Positions 28,702 through 37,655 of a DNA stretch of 64,000 bases are shown here, piece by piece (within the stretch, counting starts at the first letter, position 1; each line of letters begins with the position of its first letter). This DNA comes from an uncultured Roseibium sp. GTDB taxonomy: Bacteria > Pseudomonadota > Alphaproteobacteria > Rhizobiales > Stappiaceae. The DNA lies in assembly GCF_947496995.1 (NCBI RefSeq), contig NZ_CANMFD010000001.1, positions 124,001 to 188,000 on the forward strand, in the 5' to 3' direction. A program made the position numbers and the translations under genes. Below the pieces are notes generated by a model. It was given only the letters and a program-made list of their open reading frames with translations, searched no databases and was not told the origin of the DNA.

Positions 28702-29829
28702 TCAGTCAACGCCTCCCATTCCGGCGGCATCGTCGTCATCGACGGATCCCGGCGTCACATCCAGAATCCGCGACCGCATGGTGATCTCGACGGGGCTGTC
28801 CTTGCAATCGCTCATGCAGGGTTCGCTCTTGTCGGCGTAATGAGGCTCCTCCGCACGATCATCGGCGATGAAGTTGTCTTCATTCGGCAGATGGATCTCC
28901 GCGAAATTCTCGTTCGAGAGCTCGAAATCCTCATCTTCGACGATATCGTTCAGATAGAGGAGATAGGCGGTGATGGCATAGATGTCGTCGTCGGACAGTG
29001 AACGCGCATTGCCGTAGGGCATTGCCCGCCGCACATAGTCATAGACGGTCGACAGATACGGCCAGTAGGAGCCGATGGTCTTTTCCGGACGCTCTTCGGT
29101 CAATGTGTCCTGACCCCCGGCCAGAACCGGCCAGCGACCGACGCCTTCTCCGAAGTCGCCGTGGCAAACCGCACAATTTTCCGAATAGAGCCCTTCGCCG
29201 TCGGCAACCGTTCCCGATCCCGCGGGCAGACCTTCGCCATCCGGGCGTATATCGATATCCCATGCGGCGACTTCGTCTTCCGTCGCCACCCGGCCGAGCC
29301 CGAGGACACCGCCCTCACGCATCGCGGAAACCGGGGCAGGAGCCGGTGCGGTGGCATTGGCCGCCGCGGTTTCGACTTCGGCTTCAGCCGTTTCCGGTTC
29401 CGCAGCGCTCTGCGCGTCTTCTGCCGCCGGAGCGGCGCTGGAGAAGGTTGCCAGATAGGCGATCACATTCTCCAGGTCCTCCTGCTTGCGCAGGCCGGCA
29501 AAGGCCATCTTCGTGCCCTTGATCATGGCTTTCGGCTTTTCCAGATAGGTGGTCATGGTGGCGTCGTCCCACACAAGCCCTTCCTCGCCGGCCTTGATCA
29601 TCGCCTTGGAATATTTGTAGCCGTCAAGGGCCCCCGCGGTGCGTCCGAACACCTCGTTCAGTTGCGGGCCGACCTTGTTCTTGGCGTTTTCGCCGACCGC
29701 ATGGCAGGCGGCGCATTTCTTGAAGACCTTTGCCCCCTTGTCGGGGTCGCCGGCCTGGGCCGCACCTGCAAGAACCGGCAGGGCTGCGAGGGAAACGCCA
29801 AGGCTGAGAACTTTAAGAAACTTCGACAT
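28702..29829 (-). CDS. soxD: Sulfur dehydrogenase diheme cytochrome SoxD
   Basis: CAACHAVGENAKNKVGPQLNEVFGRTAG and ENCAVCHGDFGEGVGRWPVLAGG; adjacent to soxC. Confidence 0.92.
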   Translation of the reverse strand: MSKFLKVLSLGVSLAALPVLAGAAQAGDPDKGAKVFKKCAACHAVGENAKNKVGPQLNEVFGRTAGALDGYKYSKAMIKAGEEGLVWDDATMTTYLEKPKAMIKGTKMAFAGLRKQEDLENVIAYLATFSSAAPAAEDAQSAAEPETAEAEVETAAANATAPAPAPVSAMREGGVLGLGRVATEDEVAAWDIDIRPDGEGLPAGSGTVADGEGLYSENCAVCHGDFGEGVGRWPVLAGGQDTLTEERPEKTIGSYWPYLSTVYDYVRRAMPYGNARSLSDDDIYAITAYLLYLNDIVEDEDFELSNENFAEIHLPNEDNFIADDRAEEPHYADKSEPCMSDCKDSPVEITMRSRILDVTPGSVDDDDAAGMGGVD

Positions 29830-31087
29830 TTTCCACCGTCCCGTCTGCTTTGACATGCCAGGTCTGGATACCGTTGTTGTGATAGATCGAGTTTTCGCCG
29901 CGTGCGGCGCGCAATTCATTCTTGGTCGGCTGGAAATAGCCGTTTTCATCCATCGCGCGGGACTGGAGCAGAAGATCCGAACCGTCCCAGTCGATGTCGA
30001 GATAGAAGCGGTGCATGGCCTTCGGCAGGCTCGGGCCGTCCAGCCGGGCCGTCTTCCAGTTGCGTCCGCCGTCTATGGACACATCGACACGAGTGATGCG
30101 GCCGTTGCCTGACCAGGCAACGCCGGATATCACCAGCGGGCCCTTGCCGTGCGTGACGGGCGCTTGCGGGCTCGGGTTGGTGACGACCGACTTGGCGTCC
30201 ATGACCCAGGTGAACCGGCGGGCTTTGCCGCTCTCCAGAAGATCCGTGTATTTGGACGTTTCCTCGCGCTGGTGCCACGGCTCGTCGCCGACTTCGATGC
30301 GGCGCAGCCACTTGATCCACATGTTGCCTTCCCAGCCGGGGACGACAAGGCGCAAGGGATATCCCTGTTCCGGGCGCAGGGCCTCGCCGTTCATCTTGAA
30401 GGCGACCAGGCAGTCGTCCAGCGCCTTTTCCATCGGGATCGACCGCGTCATGGCGGAGGCATCGGCCCCTTCCGGCATGATCCACTTGGCATTGGTCTTG
30501 ATGCCGGCCTCTTCCAGGATCAGCTTCAGAGGCACGCCGGTGTACATCACGCTATGGATCATGCCGTGGGTGTACTGGCAGCCGTTGAGCTGCGATCCGC
30601 GCCATTCCATGCCCGAATTGGCGGCGCACTCCAGGAAATACACCCGGTTTTCACGCGGAAACCGCTTCAGGTCCTCCATGGTGAACACCAGAGGCGTGTC
30701 GACCAGACCGTTGATCATCAGCCGATGGTCCGCCGGATTGATCTCCGCGATGCCGCCGTGGTGGCGTTCGAAGCACAATCCATTCGGCGTGATGATGCCG
30801 TCCAGCTCATGAAGGGGCGTGAAGTTGACGGAACTCTCCGTCGATGCGGTCAGCCATTCCACGTCGCGGCGCACCACATGGGCCTCGAATTCCGACGGCG
30901 TGCCGTAGGGACGCGACTGCACACCTTCACCGAGATACCGGTTCCAGTCCTGAATTTCGGTTATCAGCGGATCTCCATCCGCACGCGCTGCTCCCACCGC
31001 GCCTGCCGCCACGCCGGTGGCAAGACCGGCTTTGAGAAGCGCCCGGCGGGACAGGTTCGGCGATTGAGAAACGGTCTTGTCACTCAT
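29813..31087 (-). CDS. soxC: Sulfite dehydrogenase-like molybdoprotein SoxC
   Basis: Tat signal SRRALLKAGLATG; molybdopterin oxidoreductase FLECAANSGMEWRGSQLNGCQYTHGMIHSVMYTGVPL. Confidence 0.94.
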   Translation of the reverse strand: MSDKTVSQSPNLSRRALLKAGLATGVAAGAVGAARADGDPLITEIQDWNRYLGEGVQSRPYGTPSEFEAHVVRRDVEWLTASTESSVNFTPLHELDGIITPNGLCFERHHGGIAEINPADHRLMINGLVDTPLVFTMEDLKRFPRENRVYFLECAANSGMEWRGSQLNGCQYTHGMIHSVMYTGVPLKLILEEAGIKTNAKWIMPEGADASAMTRSIPMEKALDDCLVAFKMNGEALRPEQGYPLRLVVPGWEGNMWIKWLRRIEVGDEPWHQREETSKYTDLLESGKARRFTWVMDAKSVVTNPSPQAPVTHGKGPLVISGVAWSGNGRITRVDVSIDGGRNWKTARLDGPSLPKAMHRFYLDIDWDGSDLLLQSRAMDENGYFQPTKNELRAARGENSIYHNNGIQTWHVKADGTVENVEVS

Positions 31088-31110
31088 GACTGGTCCTCTT
31101 GGTCAAGACA

Positions 31111-32805
31111 TCAGCCGGCAAGCGTCACGGACTGGTTGTCCGGCAGCTTGACGACAGGGTTTTTGGTGATGTGGTTTTCGACGACGTCCCAGATCGGCGG
31201 ACCTTCGGTGCCTTCGTTGACGGAGGCCCAGCCCGCGACGACGTAATCTTTGGCTGGATCGATGGCTTCGCCGGTCGCCAGCAGCGTCATGCCGGAGATG
31301 CGCTCGCCGATCTCCTTGTTCGGATCGATCGTGTATCCCATGCCGCCGACGCGCACCATGTCGCCGCCCTGCTGGTAATAGGGATCCTTGTTGAACAGGT
31401 TGTCGCCGACGTCTTCCAGGATGTCCTTCAGCGTCTGCCCGCTCATTGCCGAGCGGTAGGCCGCCGGATAGGTCATGGCGCAGGCGTTGTGCACATCCTC
31501 GAAAGTGATGTCCTGACCCGGCAGCAGGCTGGTGCCCCAGCGGAAACCGGGCGACAGTGCGATTTCCGCATCGCGTTCTTTCAGAAGCGCCTGGCAGATC
31601 AGGTCGTCGAACGTGCCGTTGAAATTGCCGCGCCTGTAGAGAAGGCTTTCGGTCTTGCCGAGCACCCGGGAAAGATCGCCTTCATAGGGCGCGCGAACCT
31701 CGTCGATCAGCGCGGACATGTCGGCGTCCGGTGTGATGATGTCGGAGAACACCGGAATGAGACGGTAGGCATAGCCGCTGAGCTTGCCGTCCTGGATATC
31801 CAGATCCAGCCGCGAAACGAATTTGCCGTTGGAGCCCGACGCGATCACCAGCGTGTCGTTGACGATCACCGGCTCGGGCAGGGCATCGTGCGTGTGCCCG
31901 GTGAGGATGACATCGATGCCGTCGACGCGGGAGGCCAGCTTGCGGTCCACGTCGAAGCCGTTGTGCGAAAGCAGTACGATCAGGTCCGCGCCTTCGTCCT
32001 GCGCTTCCGCAACATGCTTGGCAATGTCTTCTTCACGGATACCGAAGGACCAGCCGGGGATCATCCAGCGCGGATTGGCAATCGGTGTATAGGGGAAGGC
32101 CTGGCCGATGACGGCCACCTTGGCGCCGCCCCGTTCGAACATCTTCCAGGGCTCGAAGGCCGGTTCGTCCCATTCGGCGTCGTAGATATTCGACCCCAGA
32201 AACGCGAAGGGCAGCTCATCGATCAGTTCCTGCACCCTGTCGGTGCCGTAGGTGAATTCCCAGTGGCCGGTCATCGCATCGGGAGAGAGCGAATTCATCA
32301 CCGTGACCATGTCCTGGCCTTCGGTGACGTTGGAGGTGTAACTGCCCTGCCAGGTGTCGCCGCCGTCCAGCAGCAGCACGTTGTCATCCCCCCGTTCGGC
32401 GCGGATACGCTTGATCACCGTCGCCACCCGGTCCATGCCGCCCATCTTGCCGTAGCTTTGGGCCAGCGCGACGTAATCCTCGCTGGTCAGGGCATAGGCA
32501 TCGGGCGAACCGGGCTCGATGTTGTAGAGCTTCAGGAAATCCGCGCCGGTCACATGCGGCGGTTTTCCGGCCACGTCGCCGATGCCGAGATTGATTGACG
32601 GCTCGCGGAAATAGATCGGCTTGAGCTGGGCATGAATGTCGGTGATGTGAACCAGGGTCAGTTTACCCTTGGGCTCCATCTGCAGGAGCAGGTCCTCGGA
32701 AAGCGCCTGTTGCGCCATCAGCCGGGACCACGATCCCGCCATTCCTGACCCGAGCAGCGCGCTCGTCGCCGTTGCCGCCATCAGGAATTCGCGTCGTGAG
32801 AACAT
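31111..32805 (-). CDS. soxB: Thiosulfohydrolase SoxB
   Basis: Tat signal MFSRREFLMAATATSALL; HITDIHAQLKP, LLLDGGDTWQGSYTSNVTEGQDMV, LLSHNGFDVD, GHTHDALPEP. Confidence 0.95.
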   Translation of the reverse strand: MFSRREFLMAATATSALLGSGMAGSWSRLMAQQALSEDLLLQMEPKGKLTLVHITDIHAQLKPIYFREPSINLGIGDVAGKPPHVTGADFLKLYNIEPGSPDAYALTSEDYVALAQSYGKMGGMDRVATVIKRIRAERGDDNVLLLDGGDTWQGSYTSNVTEGQDMVTVMNSLSPDAMTGHWEFTYGTDRVQELIDELPFAFLGSNIYDAEWDEPAFEPWKMFERGGAKVAVIGQAFPYTPIANPRWMIPGWSFGIREEDIAKHVAEAQDEGADLIVLLSHNGFDVDRKLASRVDGIDVILTGHTHDALPEPVIVNDTLVIASGSNGKFVSRLDLDIQDGKLSGYAYRLIPVFSDIITPDADMSALIDEVRAPYEGDLSRVLGKTESLLYRRGNFNGTFDDLICQALLKERDAEIALSPGFRWGTSLLPGQDITFEDVHNACAMTYPAAYRSAMSGQTLKDILEDVGDNLFNKDPYYQQGGDMVRVGGMGYTIDPNKEIGERISGMTLLATGEAIDPAKDYVVAGWASVNEGTEGPPIWDVVENHITKNPVVKLPDNQSVTLAG

Positions 32806-32962
32806 TCCTTGCCTCCAAAATCGCGGACCAGATCCCGGCTGGCCGCATGCATGACTTCTCCGCTGGCGCACGGGGATCCGCGCACCATGGATCTTCGGAT
32901 GAATTGTGCTTTCCAGCCTTCCTGCGCGAACGCGGGAAAGCCGATCACTCAAGGCCGGCAGG

Positions 32963-33000
32963 ACCATCCGGCGCAGCGGCAGCCGCCGCGCCGGGATGGT
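32963..33000. other. Strong intercistronic hairpin between soxA and soxB
   Basis: ACCATCCGGCGCAGCGGCAGCCGCCGCGCCGGGATGGT: about 17 bp of pairing with one bulge and one mismatch; located in the ~206-bp soxA-soxB gap. Confidence 0.7.
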
Positions 33001-33011
33001 TGGGAGGGCGC

Positions 33012-33875
33012 CTACTGGCGCACAGCCGGCGTTTCGACCCCGAGACCAGAACCGCGCCAGGTCACATAGACCTCAAGCGCCATGAGATCGTCGGAGAAGG
33101 CTGGCGGAAACGCGGCGCGTGTGTCCCGGATGCAGCCGCGGAAACGGTTGTGCAGCGAGACCATGGCGCTTTGCTTCAGCCGGTAGGTCGGGAAGCCGTT
33201 GACATTGCCCTGGCTGAGATGGTCGGCACGGATATAGTTGCCGTTGTAGTCTTCGTGACAGGTCGCGCAGGACAGGTTCAACTGACCGGTGCGGGTGTAG
33301 TAAAGCTCTTCGCCCTTGTCCCACCAGGCTTTCATGTCGCCTTCAGTCAGATCGACTTCCACCGGCATGCCGATCGACTGGTGCTTGATGAAGGTCGTCA
33401 GGGCCTTCTGGTCGGCCGCATCGAACTTGTAGGGCTTGGCCTGCATGTTCTCTTCGCGACACTGGTTGATCTGAAGTTCGATGTTGAAAGGTTTGCCCGC
33501 GTCGGCATTCCATTTCGGATAGTTGGCACCGATGCCCTTCAGGAACTCCTCGCCGTCTTCGTGGCAGGAGGCGCAGGACTTGCCGGCATCACCTTCCACG
33601 GTGTTCCAGATTTCCTCACCGCGCTCCACGTAGAGCATGCCCGGATTCTGGAAGCTGTCAGCCTCAAGATCCCGCGTTTCCTCGGTGCGGTAGTGCCACC
33701 CGGAAATCACTTCGTCGAGCGGATGGCCTTCCGGCGGGGCCACACGGGTCATGATTTCCATCTCGCCGTCGATGACAAGCTTGTCGTCCGACGGTCCGCC
33801 GGCAAACGCCGCGCTGTGCGCACCCAGCACCAACGCGACGCCTGCTGCTAAAGAAAGTCTATTGGATCTGGCCAA
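33012..33875 (-). CDS. soxA: Diheme cytochrome c SoxA
   Basis: Signal peptide; CASCHEDGEEFLKGIG, CATCHEDYNGNYIRADHLSQGNVNGFPTYRLKQS, RFRGCIRDTRAAF (SoxA Cys ligand region). Confidence 0.94.
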   Translation of the reverse strand: MARSNRLSLAAGVALVLGAHSAAFAGGPSDDKLVIDGEMEIMTRVAPPEGHPLDEVISGWHYRTEETRDLEADSFQNPGMLYVERGEEIWNTVEGDAGKSCASCHEDGEEFLKGIGANYPKWNADAGKPFNIELQINQCREENMQAKPYKFDAADQKALTTFIKHQSIGMPVEVDLTEGDMKAWWDKGEELYYTRTGQLNLSCATCHEDYNGNYIRADHLSQGNVNGFPTYRLKQSAMVSLHNRFRGCIRDTRAAFPPAFSDDLMALEVYVTWRGSGLGVETPAVRQ

Positions 33876-33916
33876 ATCGTCTCCTCCCGATTGTCCCGGC
33901 CTTCAAATGTCACGGT

Positions 33917-34243
33917 CTATTCGACCGTGATCTTCTTCTCGGATTCGTAGACGCTGCCGTCGTCATCCACCCAGGTGAACTTGAAGGTGCCGCTGTTTTC
34001 GACCTTTGCGTTGAACTCCATGTAGGGGTTCGCCGATACGGCCGGGTCCATGTCGCATTCGAAGACGAGCTGGCCGTCGAATTCGCATTTGAACGTGTTG
34101 ATGATCTGACGCGGGACGAGGTTGCCTTCCTTGTCCTTGCGCTGTCCGGATTCCATCGGATGACTGATGAGAGTCTTGATGGTGATGACTTCGCCCTTGG
34201 ATGCCTTCTTCGGCACTTTCACGCGGGGTTTCGGATTTGCCAT
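33917..34243 (-). CDS. soxZ: Thiosulfate oxidation carrier complex protein SoxZ
   Basis: MANPKPRVKVPKKASKGEVITIKTLISHPMESGQRKDKEGNLVPRQIINTF. Confidence 0.95.
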   Translation of the reverse strand: MANPKPRVKVPKKASKGEVITIKTLISHPMESGQRKDKEGNLVPRQIINTFKCEFDGQLVFECDMDPAVSANPYMEFNAKVENSGTFKFTWVDDDGSVYESEKKITVE

Positions 34244-34274
34244 GATGTGTTCCTCTGTGTCCTGATCTTCTCGC

Positions 34275-34724
34275 TCAGCCGCCGCAGCCGCCGATGGTGA
34301 CCTTGACTTCCTTGCGGTCGATGAAGGTGGAACCATCATTCATCTTGGCCACGGCAATCACGTTCTGGGTCTTGGCCAGCCGGATTCGCGTCTTGGCTTC
34401 CGCAGCACCGCTCATTGCGGTGAAGTGGAAGGTCGCAACCGCCGGACTGGGGTTGCCTTCCGCCAGGATCAGGACGGATTCCACGTAGTTGTCGGCCGTC
34501 ATCGGGCTTTCCACGGAAACGCCGACCGGCACGGTGTTGCCGTTCTCGGCAATTTCCGGCGTATCAAGGGTTACGGTCCCCGTCGCCGGCTCTGCACCGC
34601 CGGTAAAGGCCTTGATGGCGGCTTCGGTATCATCTGTCGCCGCGAATGAAATCCGCGGGGCAACGGCCACGAAGGCGGCAGCGCCTGCCGTAAGGCCGAA
34701 GACTTGGCGTCGAGTAAAAGTCAT
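34275..34724 (-). CDS. soxY: Thiosulfate oxidation carrier protein SoxY
   Basis: Tat signal MTFTRRQVFGLTAGAAAF; C-terminal swinging-arm motif GGCGG. Confidence 0.96.
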   Translation of the reverse strand: MTFTRRQVFGLTAGAAAFVAVAPRISFAATDDTEAAIKAFTGGAEPATGTVTLDTPEIAENGNTVPVGVSVESPMTADNYVESVLILAEGNPSPAVATFHFTAMSGAAEAKTRIRLAKTQNVIAVAKMNDGSTFIDRKEVKVTIGGCGG

Positions 34725-34747
34725 CTCTTGCTCCCTGAGTCTCGAGA

Positions 34748-35227
34748 TCAGTTGTCCTTGAGTGTCATGAGATAGGCGACTACGTCCTCTACCTCCTGAG
34801 CGGTCAGAATGGTCTGGCCGGCGTTTTCCTCGGCAACATTCACGCCGACTTTCAGCGTGTAGAAGCCGGGCATGATTGTCTGTTCGCCGAAAACATCCTT
34901 GCTGTTTACGACGATGGCGCGCAGCTGTTCTTCGCTCCAGCGGTCGGCGACGCCGTCAAGCTCCGGTCCGACCTCTCCGTGAAAGAGCTGTTCCTTCAGG
35001 TCCGTATTGGCATGGCAGGCCAGGCAATTGCCCTTCTTGCGGTCCGCGAATGCCTCGCGCCCGGCTGCCGGGTCGCCCTTGTTGTCGGTGAGTGTCTGCG
35101 TCAGCTCCATGTCCTCGATGGGAACGCTGTCCGGAGCCACGGTTCCGGCGGTCGCCACCGATGCGGCCATGACGGTCAGACCGGCCAGTAGTGCCGGCAA
35201 GCTCGTAAGTCTCGCGCCTGTCCTCAT
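34748..35227 (-). CDS. soxX: Monoheme cytochrome c SoxX
   Basis: Signal peptide, GNCLACHANTDLKEQLFHGEVGPELDGVADRWSEEQLR. Confidence 0.93.
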   Translation of the reverse strand: MRTGARLTSLPALLAGLTVMAASVATAGTVAPDSVPIEDMELTQTLTDNKGDPAAGREAFADRKKGNCLACHANTDLKEQLFHGEVGPELDGVADRWSEEQLRAIVVNSKDVFGEQTIMPGFYTLKVGVNVAEENAGQTILTAQEVEDVVAYLMTLKDN

Positions 35228-35328
35228 GATGTCGGCTTTCCTCCTCAGTGCGAAACGGCTGCCGCCGTCTCTTAGGCAGACCCGGTAACCGGTCCGCCTG
35301 TCCTCCTCACATTAAAAGATATGATTTT

Positions 35329-35345
35329 TTGCATATATTATGCAA
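35329..35345. promoter_or_regulatory. Candidate SoxR operator upstream of soxX
   Basis: TTGCATA-TAT-TATGCAA perfect 7-bp inverted repeat in soxW-soxX intergenic region. Confidence 0.6.
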
Positions 35346-35391
35346 TAGGCCTTTTTACTAAGCCGGATCAAGCTCCTTTTTTATATCGGCG

Positions 35392-35985
35392 TCACTCCGC
35401 GCCGAGGCGGCCCTGCTCGCGCAACTCATTGATTATGCGGGCGTGGTACTTCTGAAAATGCTCGTCGCCCTCATAACCCTTTTCCCGGACCCAGCGGAAC
35501 ATGTTCAGGAAAGTCCACTTTCCGAACGCCCCCGGCATGGTCGCAACGGCGGCTTCCTGCACTGTGCCGTCATCCGGAGCGGTCTCCGGAAGGAAGACGA
35601 TTGTCGGGGTGAACACGTAGCCCCATTTGCGCGCCGCGCTCTTTTCCGTCAGCTCCTCGCCATCCAGATCGATCACTTCCTCGTCGCCGAACATGTTGTA
35701 TTGGACGACCATGAAATTCTCTTTGATGTAGTCGGTGACTTCCGGGTCGGAGAGGATCTTCTCGTGCATCTGGCGGCAATAGATGCAGCCTCTCTGCTCG
35801 AAAACGATCGCCAGGCGCTTGCCCTCACCGGAAGCGGTCTCGATGTCCTCGGCAATGTCGCGGAAGGTCATCGTGAACCAGGGCTGCTTGTGCAGCCCGT
35901 CCTCGCCCATTGTGGCGGCGAGGGCCGTCGTGCCCAGTGCCGCCGTCAACTCCACTGCCAGGACCAGATGTTTCCAGAAGCGCAT
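35392..35985 (-). CDS. soxW: Periplasmic thioredoxin-like protein SoxW
   Basis: MRFWKHLVLAVELTAALGTTALA; EQRGCIYCRQMHEKILSDPEVTDYIKENFMVVQ; CxxC; between soxV and soxX. Confidence 0.9.
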   Translation of the reverse strand: MRFWKHLVLAVELTAALGTTALAATMGEDGLHKQPWFTMTFRDIAEDIETASGEGKRLAIVFEQRGCIYCRQMHEKILSDPEVTDYIKENFMVVQYNMFGDEEVIDLDGEELTEKSAARKWGYVFTPTIVFLPETAPDDGTVQEAAVATMPGAFGKWTFLNMFRWVREKGYEGDEHFQKYHARIINELREQGRLGAE

Positions 35986-36007
35986 GTTCCTATCCTCCCA
36001 GGTGTAC

Positions 36008-36742
36008 TCAGCCGATTTGTGAAAAAACCGGAAATGTTTCAAGAAGCCAGAAGGCGATGGCCGACATCTGGCCGGTGATGAACAAGAGGCCGGTCAGGAC
36101 CAGAAGACCGCCCATTACCTTTTCCACCGTGCCCATGTGTTTGCGGAACCGCCCGGCGAGCCGGAGAAAGCGGCTGGCAAAGGCGGCGGCCAGTATGAAC
36201 GGCAGGCCGATCCCGAGGGCATAGACCGCCAGCAGCGCCGCGCCGTGCCAGGTCGAATCGGAAGAGCCGGCGACAAACAGGATGGCGGCCAGAACCGGTC
36301 CGACACAGGGCGTCCAGCCGAAGGCGAAGGCAAGGCCCATGACGAAAGCGCCGATCAGTCCGGCCGGTTTGCGCTCCACCTGGATCCGGGCTTCGCGGAA
36401 CAGCAGCCCGATCCGGAAGACGCCGAGAAAATGCAGGCCCATGACGATGATGATACCGCCCGCCACATAGGAAAGAACGTCGTAATAGCGGGCGATCGAC
36501 TGGCCGACGACACTCGCCGTCGCACCGAGCGCGACGAACACCGCCGAGAACCCCAGCACGAAAGCCACGGCTGCCAGAATCACCCGTCGCCCGGTTTCCG
36601 CCGTCGCGGCGTCGCCCTTCAGCTCGTCGACGCTCACTCCGGCCAGATAGCACAGATAGGGCGGCACGATCGGCAGCACACATGGCGAAATGAATGAGAG
36701 CAGCCCTGCGAGAAAGGCGGCTCCTAGCGAGACGTCGAGCAT
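36008..36742 (-). CDS. soxV: CcdA-family thiol:disulfide transporter SoxV
   Basis: MLDVSLGAAFLAGLLSFISPCVLPIVPPYLCYLAGVS, FAFGWTPCVGPVLAAIL. Confidence 0.93.
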   Translation of the reverse strand: MLDVSLGAAFLAGLLSFISPCVLPIVPPYLCYLAGVSVDELKGDAATAETGRRVILAAVAFVLGFSAVFVALGATASVVGQSIARYYDVLSYVAGGIIIVMGLHFLGVFRIGLLFREARIQVERKPAGLIGAFVMGLAFAFGWTPCVGPVLAAILFVAGSSDSTWHGAALLAVYALGIGLPFILAAAFASRFLRLAGRFRKHMGTVEKVMGGLLVLTGLLFITGQMSAIAFWLLETFPVFSQIG

Positions 36743-36794
36743 TCCTGTCCTCCCGGTGAAACTCGAAACCTGTTTTACTTTAAAGTATTCAAAA

Positions 36795-36812
36795 ATTCAT
36801 ATATATTGCAAT
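36795..36812. promoter_or_regulatory. Candidate (imperfect) SoxR operator in soxS-soxV divergent region
   Basis: ATTCATATATATTGCAAT resembling the palindromes upstream of soxX, soxH and soxT2. Confidence 0.4.
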
Positions 36813-36836
36813 GAAAGAAATGCAGGAGCGTTCAGA

Positions 36837-37211
36837 ATGTCGATTGCGCTGCGGTTTGGCGCGCTTGCCCGGGTCGTTTTCATCGTCCTCGTCTGGTCGT
36901 TGCCGGCGGGCGCGGCGGAGCTGATCATGCTGGAACAGCCGGGCTGCGTCTGGTGCAAGCGCTGGAACGAGGAAATCGGCGTCGCCTATCCAAAGACGGA
37001 GGAAGGCCAGCGCGCGCCCCTGCGCCGGGTCGATATCACTGATAGCTGGCCGGAAGACCTCACCGGTATCGCGCGCGAACGGCTGACGCCCACCTTCGTG
37101 CTGATCGAGAACGGGGTCGAGATCGACCGGCTGCGCGGTTATCCCGGAGCGCATTTTTTCTGGCCGCTGCTCGCCGGCATGCTTGAAAAGCTGCCTGAAA
37201 AGATCAACTGA
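36837..37211 (+). CDS. soxS: Thioredoxin-like protein SoxS
   Basis: Signal peptide, LIMLEQPGCVWCKRWNEEIGVAYPKTEEGQRAPLRRVDI. Confidence 0.9.
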   Translation: MSIALRFGALARVVFIVLVWSLPAGAAELIMLEQPGCVWCKRWNEEIGVAYPKTEEGQRAPLRRVDITDSWPEDLTGIARERLTPTFVLIENGVEIDRLRGYPGAHFFWPLLAGMLEKLPEKIN

Positions 37212-37304
37212 CAAAGTTGATCGGCCCGGTGACAAGGCTCCGTTATCCGGCTACTAAGTGTTTTACGCAGCGCAAGGCGAATTCGACGGAGACTTCAGAC
37301 TTTC

Positions 37305-37655
37305 ATGAACTTACCGGTCTTCAACAAGGACATGGCGGCGGAGGATCTCGACCTGCTGATGGCGCAGGCGAGAAAGGCCAGCGACCTTCTGAAAGCACTG
37401 TCCCATGAAGTGCGGCTGGTCATCCTGTGCCTGCTGTCGGAAGGCGAAAAGTCGGTCTCCGAGCTTGAAGAGATCCTGACCATGCCGCAGGCCGCGGTCT
37501 CCCAGCAACTGGCAAGGCTGCGCCTTGAAGGGCTCGTGGCGTCCCGTCGCGACGGCCGCCTGATCTACTACAGCTTGGTGGATGACGAGGTGAGCTCGAT
37601 CATCGGCAGCCTCTACGATCTGTTCTGCAAGGACGCTCGCCCTGCCAAGAGCTGA
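37305..37655 (+). CDS. soxR: ArsR-family repressor SoxR (two-Cys persulfide-sensor type)
   Basis: ALSHEVRLVILCLLSEGEKSVSELEEILTMPQAAVSQQLARLRLEGLVASRRDGRLIYYSLVDDEVSSIIGSLYDLFCKD. Confidence 0.9.
   Translation: MNLPVFNKDMAAEDLDLLMAQARKASDLLKALSHEVRLVILCLLSEGEKSVSELEEILTMPQAAVSQQLARLRLEGLVASRRDGRLIYYSLVDDEVSSIIGSLYDLFCKDARPAKS

Noticed and set aside
35275-35300. GGCAGACCCGGTAACCGGTCCGCC imperfect palindrome upstream of soxX as an operator
   Set aside because: Symmetry is imperfect and GC-rich repeats of this kind are common here; the AT-rich palindrome at 35329 is a better candidate.
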